Assembly: GCA_050084985.1 (NCBI GenBank)
Contig: JBITNC010000001.1
Span: forward strand, 196,850,001-196,914,000
DNA: 64,000 nt
Direction: 5' to 3'
Origin: Nageia nagi
Taxonomy: Eukaryota > Pinophyta
This document shows positions 47,950 through 61,200 of the stretch, piece by piece. The stretch's first letter is position 1; each line of letters starts with the position of its first letter. Both the position numbers and the translations under genes were made by a program. Below the pieces are notes generated by a model. That model was not told where the DNA came from and made no database searches. It worked only from the letters and a program-made list of their open reading frames with translations.

Positions 47950-49035
47950 AATTACTATAGTATTAGAATAGGCTCATGATGGCTTATGTGGAGGTCATTT
48001 TTAAGCAAAGGAATTATATACTAAAATTTTGAGAATTGGTTACTATTGGCCCATAATGGAGGAAGATTGAAAAACTCATATTAAGACTTGCTTACAATGT
48101 CAAAAGCATGCTAATCTAGAAAAACAACCAACCCAAGAGTTAAATTCCATAGTCTCACCATGGCCACTTGCTACTTGGGGAACAGATTTGATTGAGATCA
48201 TCAATCCTCACTCATGAGGAGGCCACAAATTTATCATTATAGCCATAGAATTCACTACAAAATGGGTTGAAGCCATTCCTATGAAATTAGTTACTCAAGA
48301 CAAGATTAATGCATTCCTCACTAAAAACATTATTACAAGATTTGGGGTACCACAAAGGTTCATTATAGATAATGAAAAATACTTTAAAGGTAAGGAAATG
48401 AAATCTTTTGTAATAAATTTTATATTATTAAATCATTTTATTTAGTTTACTATCCTTAAGGTAATGGTCAAGCAGAAGCTACTAACAAGACTATAAAAAG
48501 TATTTTGTCAAAAACTTGGGATAGATACAAAAGAGATTGGTATGAGTAGTTACCATATGCACTTTAGGCATATAAAACAAGTATTATAATAGCCATCAAG
48601 GCAACACCATTCTCATTGGTGTATGGAGATGAAGCTATGGTACCATTGGAATTAGAGATCCCATCCCTAAGGATTTCATTACAAGGTGATATTTCAGATG
48701 AAGAAGTAAGAAAGGCTAGATTGCAGAAATTAGAATCATTAGATGAAAATAGAATTAGAGAAATTGAACATCAAAAGGTATATCATGAAAAACTAAAAAG
48801 ATCATTTGAAAATAAAATAAAGGTAAAAGAATTTGAAGTGGGATATTTAGTACTAAAAGATAATATCAATAAAACTACTGCAAATGATGAGGTTAAAGGG
48901 AAATTTGAATAAAATTGGTTGGGTCCATTTGTGGTAGTAGAAGAAACACAATCAAGAGCCTAAAAACTATCATCCATGGATGGAAAAGAAGAAATAATTA
49001 TTTTCAATGCCACCCACCTTAAACTCTTCTTTGCT
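47950..49035 (+). pseudogene. element D integrase
   Basis: Zinc-binding H2C2: AHDGLCGGHF and CLQCQKHANL (47970-48120). Catalytic core: WGTDLIEI (first Asp), KFIIIAIEFTTKWVEAIPM, RFGVPQRFIIDNEKYF (second Asp), GNGQAEATNKT (Glu, about 48462). It continues as YGDEAMVPLELEIPSLRI, with basic helices to KVKEFEVGYLVLKDN and an end near 49035 (NATHLKLFFA). Stops and one or two frameshifts interrupt it, but the DDE triad is kept. No chromodomain. Confidence 0.85.
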
Positions 49036-49254
49036 TAAATACAATGGCTTCATACTTTGCAACATGGTAAAAATCTTGGGCAAGATACCTATATCACAAT
49101 TTTATTTTTAGTTTTGTATTTCATTGTACTATTTTTATGTAGCTAATGATGTGAATTAATATTTGTATGCTACCAATTACATGGATTCCTTAAAAAAAAT
49201 TATTGACTATATAATGTCTATAGACCATGGACTGAAAATGCTAAGTCATTGATG

Positions 49255-49470
49255 GCCAATGATATAGCTAGTGAGAGTTCACTCACTTAAAAGATTAACC
49301 GGTGATGCAACTTATTGTGTATCCACATGGTTTTTTATTTGAATCATACAAATCATAATATCTTTAAGTCATATACATAAAATGTATGATCGTTGATGGT
49401 TATTGATATGGCTAGTGAGAGTTCACTTAAAATATAAATCGATAATACAATCATAAGTAGATTGTTGATA
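49255..49470 (+). repeat. ~146-bp tandem repeat downstream of the integrase of D
   Basis: GATATAGCTAGTGAGAGTTC at about 49261 and GATATGGCTAGTGAGAGTTC at about 49407, each followed by CACTTAAAA and ATTAACCGGTGATGCAA-like text. Tandem repeats between pol and the 3' LTR are common in Tat elements. Confidence 0.65.
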
Positions 49471-49500
49471 TCAACTCATCATTAATGGATGATAAAGCTC

Positions 49501-51990
49501 ATTATGTATCCAAAATTTTTTCATTTAGGGTATACATAACACTTTTTTGCAAGTACTTACATCATGAGAAGAAAGGAAAATATTACAAAACTCACATCGT
49601 CAATGGCATGTTCACTATTCCTACACCATTAGTGGCATCTACATCAATGATATTTCATCACTAATAAAGCAATATTTTATGTATAAAGGTATGGATGTAA
49701 GTGCATAAATTTTCTAAATAGTAGAAATGATAGAATGGTCATATTCATGGTTGAATAGTGCAAGGGGAAAAATAATATCATCTATTTCACAGCTTGGATG
49801 TGGGACCATAAGACTACATGCTAGGAGAGTTCCTTCCATGATAGAAGTATCATAAGGGGAAAATATAAATATTTCTCCAAATTTTGTCTTAGTTGCAACA
49901 CTCGAGGAGCTTTCTTAGTGCAACCAAGCCAAAAGGGGGTAGCAAAGGACCCTCATCATCATCATTATCAAGTGGCAGTATAGAAAAGGGTTCAAAGTTC
50001 TCAAACATTTTCTTCTACACTTCTTGTTTGGACATGTAATTTCATTGCTTAAATCACATCTCCAAAGATGGAAAGATTGTAAATGCTTAAAAATGAATTA
50101 TTATTTATTACATAATTCATTTTATAGCATCAAAGATATTTATTATAAAAAAGGGTTCAAAATATATGCAAAGTAATGTAATCAATGTAATGGACCATTG
50201 TATAATATAAAGGGTGTCAAATATCAATAAAGACACCTCAAAAAATGTAATGTGCAATGATCCCAAGAATCAAAAGGAAGATTAGGACATTGCTATAAAA
50301 GAACATCAAAGGTATTGCAAAAAGGCATAAGGGGGAATCACGTGAGGATATCAAAAATTCCAAGAGAGATACCAAAACATGTAAGATCACTCTATCCTTC
50401 TAATAATAGTATTTTCTAACACCACCTCTACATAGATATGTTAAACCCTTTGTCTCTCTTTCGCATACTTTTTATTCCATTCATATATCTGATTATTCCA
50501 TGCAGCTAACGATGTGCTATCTTAGGCCATTAGCGGTTTGGGTTTCTTATTCTGCATTGAGATGATTTATGGATGGTTGTTGTTATTTCATGTTCATGCG
50601 ATTACAATGAAGGTACATTAATTATCATTGTTAGTTTGATGCCATATTTTTCATATATGCTTCAATTATATATTGTAGACAAATAGTGTGTCGATTTATC
50701 ACTTATGCATTATTTAAGGTCTATACTTTCAATGTTTATGATTTTTGTAAAAACATAAAGTAAAGGTGCATAAAGTAAAGTGCTTGAAATGAAACATCAC
50801 CCAAAATTGAAACCTAATAATACATATGAAAATTTTTTAAAAAGAAATCTTAAGAGTGCCTAATGGATTTTGTCACAACCCTAAGAGGACCTCTTTACAA
50901 AAAATTGCACGAGTTTGTTATTTTTAAGTAACAAGATATAAGGAGTTCCCTCCTTTTTACTTTAAATATAAAGTTAGCAAAAACTGATTCCATGCTTAAA
51001 AATATATATATTTAGCAAGATTATATCTCAAACAAATTACTCAAAAATCAATACCTTGTCTCAAGGTCTCCCCCCTTAATTTTTGAAAAAAATTGCTTAA
51101 TTTTCCCCTTTAAATTAGTTGAGTAAAAATACTCCAAAAAATTTACCCTTTTAAAAAAAATTAACTTTGTTAGAAAAAATATTAAACTCTCACTTTAAAG
51201 AATTAACCCCAATCATTTTAATAACTCTGAAAAAATTGGTTAAAAAATTAACCAATTTTAAATAAATATCCTCTTAAAAATATATTATCCTCTTTTAAAA
51301 AATACCATTTTTTAAGCTAATGTTAAGATATCTCCCCCTTAAAATAATATAAAGGGCTCTCCAATTTTAAAAAATAATGCCCATCCAAATAATAAATGTG
51401 GATAAGTCACTTTCTCAAGTTGTGCAAGTGGATGCATTTAATGCACTTTGAAAGAGTAAATTCCTTCATTTAATCATAATTCTTATCCATTTTCAAAAAG
51501 ATAGAAAAAAGCTCATCAAAAGGGAAAATAAAACTTCCCTAAATCTTCATTACTGAATTTACAAATTTACTAAATTTCCTAAAATAATTTACTAAATTAA
51601 CTAATGAAGAAATTGCAAATTTAAATTGTAACAAGCTTCATAGAAAATATTAAAACATATTATTGATACATTTAAATAAATTTTATCTATATTTTTGAAA
51701 ACACTTCTACATAAAATATTAACACTTCTACATAAAATAATTTACTAAATTCACTAATGAAGAAATTGCAAATTTTTAAAAGAAATTGCCAATTTAAGCT
51801 ATAACAAGCTTCATATAAAATATTAAAACACATTATTGCTACATTTAAGCAAATTTAATCAAAATTTTACACTAATAAAATAATGTTAGTAAACAAAATT
51901 GGATTGCAATAATATGTAAGCAAATTTAAAAAAAAAAAAACTTGAACTAACATAGTAAAAATATGTTAATATCAAAAAATAATCCCAAAA
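49501..51990. other. inserted DNA between D and the 5' end of C
   Basis: No coding region recognised. A purine run AAAAGGGGGTAGCAAAGG near 49932 could be the polypurine tract of D, but no LTR start follows clearly. A tandem repeat of ~150-170 bp lies at 51586-51860 (AATTTACTAAATTNACTAATG and AACAAGCTTCATA blocks twice). Confidence 0.4.
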
Positions 51991-52098
51991 TAATAAAAGA
52001 GAGATGTTATACCTTAAATTTGATTTTACCTCACCAATGGAGTAGGGAGGAGAAGTAGGAATGACCAACAAAATGTTGAACATGAGGCTTTAAGGATG

Positions 52099-52113
52099 GC
52101 TCTAGATACCACT
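52099..52113 (-). other. primer binding site of element C
   Basis: Minus strand AGTGGTATCTAGAGC, one base from the initiator tRNA-Met site, directly after the LTR end CTCTCA. Confidence 0.85.
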
Positions 52114-52670
52114 TGAGAGAAACTAATCCTAAATGACTATATTCCTCTACAACTAAGATCTCAACAAAGCTCATTAAAACATCAACATAGTAACATAACA
52201 CAATAGCCAATCTCACAAACTTAACACCAATATAAAGTGGTTCCTTCAACCATGGGAGTGCATCCACTAGTCTAGGATCTTTATTCTCAAGATGTACTCT
52301 CTTAAAACAACTCTTCCTTCGTATCCTAACAATATAGATAATAACAAAACTACAAACTTGAGTGAGTAATCTCAAGGATATGGCCCTCTATTTATAGTCT
52401 AAACTCCTCCCTTGGATCACATTTTTAACCATTATACAAAGTCATGTCATGCATCACCTTTTTTATCCAAGTGGCATGTCCATGAGATGGAGTGTAGGAT
52501 AAGTTACATTATTTTATTCACAAATATTTAAAAGGTATATAGGGATTCTTTTAAGTATTAGTAAATTTTCATTAACTTATTTACTAAATACTTAAGGTAT
52601 CTAGTATACCTTTAAGTATTAAGTGAATTACATTAATAAACATTACAATAACGCATTATACATTCCAACA
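52114..52670 (-). repeat. 5' LTR of element C
   Basis: Minus strand TGTTGGAATG at 52670 to CTCTCA at 52114. TATA box CTATAAATAG at 52388-52397 (minus). Target duplication ATTTT follows at 52671-52675. Confidence 0.9.
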
Positions 52671-52820
52671 ATTTTATCAAATAATTCATAATAATTTTAT
52701 ATTTTTCCAAACTTATCATACATATATATCATATTATTTATCATAATGGCATTCAAATAAAAACCATTTCTAATTTTTTTTATGGATATCAATACTCTTT
52801 TCCAATGATGTTGAGTTGGC

Positions 52821-53952
52821 TGTAACGACCCATCCAATTTCACTATTTAGACTCAAGTATTAATGAGATTAAGTTTGCATTATATTATGAGATGATTAAT
52901 TTTGAATAGATATATGCTTTATTTATGTCAATTTGATGCTTGCTTTGAGATTTTATGACACAAGTTATAGGTTAACTTAAGATGGAAAGTACTAATAAAG
53001 ATCCAAGGGACCAAGGGTGAGTTGGTGATAGAAACAAAATAGTAAGAGTGAGAAAATAATTAACATTGGTTTATTGAAAAATATTAATGGCCATCATAGA
53101 TCATATAGCTACATGAAAAAGTTATTAAACATGATTATCGATTTCAAAAATAAATGTGTGGATGTGTTTGTAATAATGACTTTACCATGCAAGATGAAGC
53201 GATCATCGAAGGTAAATGGGTGTTAAAAACTTTGTTATGCATTTTTGAAACTTATTTTGAAAAGGGAAAGGAATATCCCATTATTTTGAATTTGAATTTT
53301 TACTTATGGTTTTTAGTAAAAAGAGATGAAATTTAAAAATGTTAGTTAGAAAGGACTAGTGTCACTTTGGAAATGTTACAAGGTATTTTGGTAGTTAGTC
53401 ACAATAATTGAGTTATGATCCCCACTTAATTTGTTCTTTATGTTAGGTATGGGAAATAAGTGACCTTAAATTATCATTAAATATAAAAGAGTCCAAAATA
53501 TTTCATATCACCGCACTTATAAAAAAAATTAATTAATACCTACCTCACAAAGAAATAAAATATCTACATCTCCCTCCACAAAAATTATTGAAGGGATGAG
53601 TAGATATTTATTTGGACATATTTGAGCCTCCTTTGCTATAAATAGGGGGTGGAACATAAGGAAAATCAACTACTATCATCTCATTATTTTTATTCTCAAG
53701 ATTTGATTTTAAAACTTTGTGGATAAGAGAAGCCCCTCTCCCAAGTCCAAGTGCATTCCTTTGCATTTTAGACATTGAAGTTAAAATGCCTAGTTAAAGA
53801 TGTGGATTTACTTGGAATTATTTAATGTGTTGTGTGGAGATAATTATTTGATTAATGTTTATGAAATTTTAATAGGTGAATTTTTGATAATGGCCTTGTT
53901 CTATTTTAAAGGGCATATTATTGGTTTTATTTGATATATTGCATGTGATGGC
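52821..53952 (+). repeat. possible solo gypsy-type LTR
   Basis: Begins TGTAACGACCC, a common start of plant gypsy LTRs, and has GCTATAAATAGGGGG at 53634-53648 followed by a leader-like region. TTGGC stands before it (52816-52820) and again at 53953-53957, a possible 5-bp target duplication. The putative end (GATGGC) is not the usual CA, so the call is weak. The frame 53154-53336 within it is not a gene. Confidence 0.3.
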
Positions 53953-53957
53953 TTGGC

Positions 53958-56900
53958 ACCTTGTATTTTTAAAATTAAAGAAGTGTAGTTTATTATTTTC
54001 CTTTAAATTTAAATTTTTTGATGGGAAGTTCTGAGTACAAATGTTCTATGTATTGAAAAGACTATTCAACTAATTCCTATCATGAATGGGTCATAGGAGT
54101 CCATGTAAAGAAGGAAACTCCAATCTCACTACACCTCACTCGTAGGCTCCTTTGACTCCACTCCTTTGCATATATACTAGCCATGGAATGGACATACTAA
54201 GAAGCTTTATGTTTAGCTAACCTTAGGCTCCCATGAAGTACTCCTTTCCTTCTTGATCCATGCTAATTTGTGTCACTAATATAGCATAAGAATAAGCCAA
54301 TTGTATAAGTCACCTATAAGATTGTAGGGCAAACCCATTTTGAGTCTTGAATTCCATTTATTTGACCTATGAATAAGTATAATGATAGAATAATTTACAA
54401 CTATGTTCAAAATCTCTCTCTCATTCTCAGTGATCTTGCCATGGATTTCACTCTTGTGAAGTGCTTCCCACCCTACACTTTCCATAGATATAGCAATCTC
54501 TAAGTTTGATAATATATGTCATAATTAACACCTCCATACTCTAAGATTATTTCATATAGAATAAATTCCTATCTCAAGAAAACCCTTACATTTTTCTCAT
54601 TTTAGATCTATGCAGTTTATTGGTAAATGGATTACAAAATCTTTTGAATGTTGCATCCTTTGAGATTAATAATGTAAGAAAGTAATCAATATATTCATAA
54701 ACCAAAAATATTATGTATCAAATGGGTGCCTATTCTAGTATACTCTTCTACATTTTATCACTTTTTAACCTTTGTATTTTGTAAGGTTTTTAGATAAATG
54801 AGTTACAATTCCCTCGAATAACATTTTCCTTTGCGTTTAGTGTATTTCCAATTCCCATTAGCGTATTTAGTTAACATTTTCAGACAAGTAGAAGGTCTAG
54901 CTATTTAGTGATTCACACTCCATATTCTAACATTTTTTGAAGCTCTCAATCATGGCATACAACTTGGTTTTAGCCAAATAAGTTGCTTTTGGGTGGTATT
55001 AATTATTGTAGAAAAATCATTATATAAATCTTTTCTTTGTTTTCAAAGTGAATGCCAGGTGGTATTTCTCTTTATGAAGTTAATTAAAAATATTTACATT
55101 AGATTTATGTGAAATAAGAATGTTTCAAATTCAATTAAATTAGTTACCATGACTTATTTGAGAAAAATAATATGTAGAAGAAGTGAATGGATGTATTGAT
55201 TAAATATTACATAAACCTTATGGATGCTATTATTCTAAGAAATTATTATCTCAAAGATAGTTGATTTTTAGGAATGTAATATATGATAAAAGGTATAAAA
55301 AATGAACTTTGTAGAAGGATGATGAACTCTAAATTTTTTTTTAGAAATAATTGTCATGAAATTTTTAACTACAACCGAGGAAGAGAGGTAGTCCTTGAAA
55401 GGACCCAAATCCTTCGGAGGTCTATAAGAATAGTTTTGAGTGAGATGACATGTAATTAAATTCACTTTCATCATGTTCAAGTATGAAAATGGGGTTGTCC
55501 TGATCCTCACATATCATCACTTTGCCTAGTACTCGATCCACTCACCATTATCCTTGGAAAAATCTTAAAAGATGAAGATGAGGAAATCTACATCAAGAGG
55601 AAAATGGATGATTGAAGAACTTCAAAATTTGAAATATCTACTAGGTATTTACTTATTTGAAAATTGTAATGGACCCTCTTTTAAATGATAAGGGTTGTCC
55701 ATATTTATTGTACTTTCATATCATCATGAAATAATTTTTATCGAATACAAGTTTAGAGGAAACTTCATGTAATCTTTTAAGAAGCATGTAGTACCCATTT
55801 ACTTTTAATGTGTTCTTATTTGAGGTCTCTTAAATGCTAAAGTAGGAATCCCCAAATACAATTACATATGAAGGTAGTTAATAAATAAATTATACTTATA
55901 ATTTTAATAGAATAGTTGTAGTATATTCACTTAAAACATAGAATGTAAAAAAAATTAAATTGTAGTGTGAAATGAAAAATTCCATTGCCCTTGTATGGTC
56001 TCAAGATAAAACATAACTCACACTATATAAAGAAGAAGAGATGCCAAATACAAGTGACACTATATAAGTATGAGTCAAATATAATGCAAACATTTAGGGA
56101 CTGATATTATTAACCCTAAGTTTTACATATGAATCCTAGAAGTCAACTTAGTACATTTGTACAAGAACATATCATAAGAGATTCAATAAGTAAAAGTCAA
56201 ACCTATTATAAGGTAACCCTAATGGAAAATAATTTAGAAGTTTTAGGAACCCATGAGTATTAAAATGGATCAAAATAGGATAAAATAAGATTAGTGGAAG
56301 ATCAATAATATGAGAACTACTTAGTAAGGGTTATTTTCCATTAATGAAGAAGAAGGAGGACTTATAGGATAGAATTATTAATATGTTTAGGAATAATCAT
56401 AAGATTTTTTAGACATGGGTTCGATGGTAAAACCTAATGTGGCCTTAGATGTGTCTATCATGAAGGATGAAATTCAAAAAAAACAATGACTTAAGTTAAA
56501 AAAATATACTATTGTAGAATCAAATTAAAAAGGGGAATTTTGGATGGACTCAATAATGAAGGAAAAATGATGTGGAATATTTTTTAGTTGAACCTCCCTT
56601 GCAAAATGATAAGCAAAAATAAGATACCTTGAGTAAGGACCACTTTGCATTGCACTTATTTTTTAGAAGTAGTTAACTTTAGTGTCATCTTAAGGCATGG
56701 TACTAAGCACTAGCATGAAAACTTTTATAAAGTAGTATTAATTATGTAGTACCATGTGAATGGGATAATTTTAGTACTTCCAGATATCTTGTGTGACTTT
56801 CTAAATAAGCTTAGTATTGAATCTTCCTACATATGATATTGGTAATCTAAATAATTGAAATGGGATCAATTATTTTAGGATTGATAGGTCATGGGTGGTT

Positions 56901-58072
56901 TTATTTTATAACCTTATTTAAATATAATTAGACTATACAAACCACTCAAGGGTATTGCTTCAATACTCATGGCTCTCCAAGATATGGGCATGGGGATGTT
57001 GGATCTCATGGTGATTGTAGCTGATAGATATGGGTAGGCTAGTATCTCATATCCTCGATAAGGTGTTAGATGAGGGTATTATTTGAAAAAAACTATGGTT
57101 ACCAAGTGAGGTTAATTTAGTAGTCACACTACTTGCAGTTAAGCACATAAGAGTATGATAATTATTCCATAGGCAATGATGTTTTCCCTCTTATAAGGAA
57201 GTTTACCTAGGACAAACTATCTGCTCCTATGATTTGGAGGGTTATCATCAAGTGAGGATGCATAATCTAGTGGATGTGTATTCTCTCAAGTGATATGGGT
57301 CTCGAGTAGGAAATTACTATGTTGTGTTGAAAATGTCTATTGCATAGTTTATGAAGAAAAAATGGTGGGGTCACATATGAGGCATCTCCTCAACAAGATG
57401 AGCATTATGGAGTGAACACCAAAAAATATTTTATCAAGGTTGGTTAATCCAAATTTTATCTAATCTTGCCAAGTGGATGCTGACTAGCTAGTAGTGTTCA
57501 CAAGCTCATGTGGATCACCTGGATCCATTCCTAGATCATTCAAGTATTTAAACTAATAAAAAATATTAGGTCTAAAATTTTAAGGTTTTGTATCTGACAA
57601 ATAGATGAAAATGCTACCAAGAATAGGTGGATGTGTTACATTGGCACATGCAAGTATAGCATTAGAAAAGTGAATTCGTTGGGTAGAGTATCATTCCTAT
57701 TTCATTACATTTGGTGGAAGAGGGCTAATTCCTTATTAAAAATCCCTTATTTTTAATAAGATACAATTACAAAATTACAATATATCATAACATTTCTCTT
57801 AATATTTCCATAAAAAATACCATAAGAATCTATGAAGTTACCACACTTGACATCTCATATGATTACGATTGAGAATGAGAGTGTGGATATGCTAGTTGCA
57901 CTAGTGTAACATGTTCTTCTTAATGCAAAATTGTAAGAGATAGGAATATGTAAAAAATTTGTTGATTTCATGAAGATAGTCCCCCTTTTTAGAGTATGGT
58001 GATAGTAGTAGGGGTGGGAAATGTAGAGGTGATGGGTATTCTTCTTGTGGTGAGAGATGTATAATAAATAAT

Positions 58073-58076
<4 letters not shown>
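53958..58076. other. AT-rich stretch, nothing recognised
   Basis: Short frames such as 54276-54485 (-) and 55268-55510 (-) show no domain pattern. No LTR pair, RNA gene or long tandem repeat was seen. Confidence 0.4.

Positions 58077-58143
<67 letters not shown>
58077..58143. repeat. (AT)n microsatellite
   Basis: About 66 bases of pure AT. The overlapping minus-strand open frame with Tyr-Ile repeats is an artefact. Confidence 0.97.
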
Positions 58144-58148
<5 letters not shown>

Positions 58149-59487
58149 TAAAAAGTTTGTTTAAAACCACCATCTTATTTGATATATGTTTTAAAATAAC
58201 CATCTTATTTGATTGTGATTTTATACTACCTCCATAGATTATTAGAGGATGATTTTAAATTTCCCTTCAAATGATAAACAATGATAACTTTTAATGGTGG
58301 TTTTTCACTTCCCTTGTATGTTGTTGACTTTTTAATTATGCCCTCATAGTTAATGATTAGATAACCATCCTTAAAGGTATTTTAGTTTAGTTTTAAACTT
58401 CCTTATAAGGTATTTTTTAGTATAGTGCATTTTTTCTATGAAGTTTATCCTCTTACTTTAATGATAATATGAGGTGGGGATGTGTTGATTTGAAAGCGCA
58501 TACAATGCAATATCATGATGGCTAGCTTATGATCCATCTTATTAATTAACTGTATCATGAGATTTATGGATTTGGAAACATAGGGAATGAATCAATTAGG
58601 CATTCAAGTTAGTTCCCATGATGAGTCTTGTTGACTCATTATCCTACTTACATATGTGTTTTTATACTATGTGATCTTGTTAGAAGCTTCATGTACCTCA
58701 AATTTGACTAAGAGGATGGTTTCAAGTCCACACATGAACCCACTGATATCTTAGAAGCTTTCTATGTATTACCTTTATATGTAAATATATAAATATTTCT
58801 TAATTGATTTGTACAGGTGCATAGGAGAGATTACTAACATAGTGAAGAGGGAGAATTGGAGTATTGGGTAAATATGGCTTATGTATCAAATATTGATAAT
58901 AATTTCAAGTCAAGGCTACTTATATTGAATATTGTAGATGATGTTAAATAAATTATATAGAGGGAAGGTATGTCACTATACCAAGAAGGATATTTTTTGG
59001 TGGTTTCTAACTACCCCTAAAGCCCTTTACAAGTGGTTATTCATCTATCATCTATGATCCCATGGCTAAAATTTGACACCCTATGATGGTGGTTAATAAT
59101 AAATTATGTATAAATGTATAAATCATCATAAAAATACATATGGAGTGATTATTCATTGGCCCCTTAAACTATAATGGTAGTTTTAAATTACTATCTAATA
59201 ATTACTTTTTTTAAAAGGTATTATCTATAAGTATTATTCCATCAAAATTCTTGATGGAAGAATGCTTCCAAACTATGCCTTCCTTGATCACTAGAGGTAT
59301 AATGCCCCTACAACTCAATCATAATGTTGGCCATGGGCTCCCATAGGATGGCCCAATGGGACTAGCCAGTCAAAAATCAATCTCTTACCTTACTCATTCT
59401 AATGTAAGACTAGCAACACCTAAATAAATGCTTAACCACACCTCTATAGTGGCCAAGCCCATGGATATCTAATATACTACATTTTTC
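58144..59487. other. spacer, nothing recognised
   Basis: No coding pattern or repeat unit supported. Confidence 0.4.
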
Positions 59488-59635
59488 ATGCTTTGTAACA
59501 AACTTATCAAAAGGTGAAAAATTAGCTTTTTCATCCTTCCTAACAAACTTGTCAAAAAATGATAAATTACCTTTTTCATACTTGTAGTAAACCTATCAAA
59601 AAATGACAAACTAGCTTTTTCATCCAACTCATGGC
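59488..59635. repeat. ~57-bp tandem repeat, three copies
   Basis: Units AACAAACTTATCAAAA, GATAAATTA and CTTTTTCATCC recur at about 59500, 59550 and 59590 in a degenerate tract next to the PPR remnant. Confidence 0.6.
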
Positions 59636-59639
59636 TACA

Positions 59640-60245
59640 AAAAGGATTTCTTAAACTCTTTGATATAATGAAGTGCTTAGGAACTAACATTAATAACATA
59701 AAACTCATTTTGTATGTATCTTATAATCATTACAAACCATTCATATTGTTAAATAATTCATGGGCCTTGTGTATTCTTCCACATTTTTCATACATGTGAT
59801 CTATTAGGGCACTTAAAACCACAACATTTGATTTACAAGCACCAAGTAGATACATCCACACACCCAATTTAGGTTTTATGGATATTTTGGTAGTATATTG
59901 GCAAATGATTCATGCACCTTGCATATTCTTCCATATTTTGCATACATATGATCTATGAGAGCACTTAAACCATAATATTTGATTTACAAGCACCAAGTAG
60001 ACACATCCACATCTAGTTTAGGTTTTATGAGTATTTTGGTAATGAATTTCAAAGCACCCTTAGGATAGCTTGCACAACCAATAAGGTCAATAATGCATGT
60101 ATAATGATTCATCATAATAATAATGCAATAAAATTCCTTCATGTTGTAAGGGTTTATTCTACATTTTGCATATGTATTTGTAACATTACTCCAATTTTCA
60201 CCAATTAAAACCTTTAAATTTAAGACCCTTTTTTTTATTTTATGG
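59640..60245 (-). pseudogene. degenerate pentatricopeptide-repeat (PPR) gene fragment
   Basis: Minus strand. Around 60110-59990: MNHYTCIIDLIGCASYPKGA, then FITKILIKPKLDVDVSTWC, which follows the plant PLS/E-type PPR consensus 'M.HYTCIIDLLGRAG...EAL.FI..MPIKPD..VW..LLGAC'. Then come GACKS-like text and, near 59960, ALIDHMYAKYGRICKVHESF ('ALIDMYAKCG....A..+F'). The same pair of motifs recurs at 59860-59740 (KPKLGVWMYLLGACKSN, MYEKCGRIHKAHELFNN), so about 240 bp are duplicated. PPR proteins bind organellar RNA. Stops and frameshifts rule out function. An intact relative elsewhere is likely the source. Confidence 0.7.
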
Positions 60246-60253
60246 CTTATCAA

Positions 60254-60544
60254 GGTTTACTATTTACAACATATATCTCACATGGTTTACATTTTGATAT
60301 ATTATCGACTTTATTTAGTCTTCATCATTTCTTTCTAAGTGCAAGGGTTCGTTCACCAAGCATTCATATCCTTACTTGCAAGTGGATACTCTTGATGATC
60401 GTACCCTTGTTTTATTTGGACTTATTTATAATATCCTTAATCTTGAGAAGGTGTACTTATTATTTTTTAAAGGTTTAATAATTCTAGTTTAAGTGCAAAT
60501 CAATGTTTGAGATAACTTACGATTTAGATCCCATAACAATCTCA
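60254..60544. other. spacer, nothing recognised
   Basis: The open frame 60242-60478 is Phe/Leu/Ile/Ser-rich with no motif. Confidence 0.35.
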
Positions 60545-61200
60545 AGCATCCCACATTATTTCCTAGAGTATTTATCCCATTGTACTCCTAACAGACCCTA
60601 AAGTTTTTCAAATGATCCTAAATTTGGGTCTTTAAGACTAATATGGAATCCTTTTCTAAAATATTGGAATGATAGTGGATTTATTTAGGGTTCTTATTTA
60701 TTAACTATCTTTAAGACCATTATACAAGCAATCGAGACACATTCATTTGATTCTTATAAATTTAATTAATCGATTTCTATAACTTGCAAATAAATAAAAT
60801 CCATAACCCACTTTGGTTTCATATGTGAGTTCATGTACTTAGGTGGCATTTTTTGACCCTATTTCCCCACTTTATTCATTAATATACTATGTAACCCATA
60901 AATTCATTAAATCTTAAAGTTAACAATTCATTCACTAAGAAGGTAGTTTCTAATTCTAAGTCCAATTAGGTTTTATCCTTTAAATTTTTATCATTAATAT
61001 CTTAACCTTATTATCTAAGAACTCTATATTTATCAATCCCATTTATTCCCATTGGGTTCCATTTGTACCCATTTTGATCCCAACCTAAAATTTTCCAAAT
61101 GATCGCAAATTGTTGTTTGGAACCTTCATAGTTCAAATTTAGTATTGTTTCTAAGTTGTTGGGATATTTTTGGATTTTATTGGAATTAATAACCTAAACA
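60545..61200. repeat. diverged direct duplication, ~500 bp apart
   Basis: TTTTTCAAATGATCCTAAAT at about 60605 and TTTTCCAAATGATCGCAAAT at about 61091, each preceded by TTTATCCCATT/TTTATTCCCATT and followed by a GGAATCCTT/GGAACCTTC block and a TGGATTTATT-like block. Confidence 0.5.

Larger units (their letters stand above)
45221..49500 (+). mobile_element. Ty3/gypsy element D, Tat-like, truncated, inside C
   Basis: Gag, protease, RNase H, a second RNase H and integrase occur in gypsy order on the plus strand. The second RNase H between the first and integrase is the mark of the Tat lineage. There is no room for a 5' LTR between the gag of C (ending about 45170) and the gag of D. No 3' LTR was recognised either, so its ends are undefined; the 5' end looks truncated. 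Confidence 0.75.
40903..52670 (-). mobile_element. Ty1/copia element C with a large insertion
   Basis: On the minus strand: 5' LTR 52114-52670, primer site 52099-52113, coding remnant 45170-42330, purine tract and 3' LTR 40903-41458. The target duplication ATTTT lies at 40898-40902 and 52671-52675, which proves that the two distant LTRs belong together. The distance of 11.8 kb is explained by about 6.8 kb of foreign DNA (about 45171-51990), including gypsy element D. LTR divergence is clearly above that of E (roughly 15% by eye). Confidence 0.9.

Noticed and set aside
53154-53336. 60-codon open frame starting MCGCVCNND
   Set aside because: No family resemblance, and it lies within the possible solo LTR.
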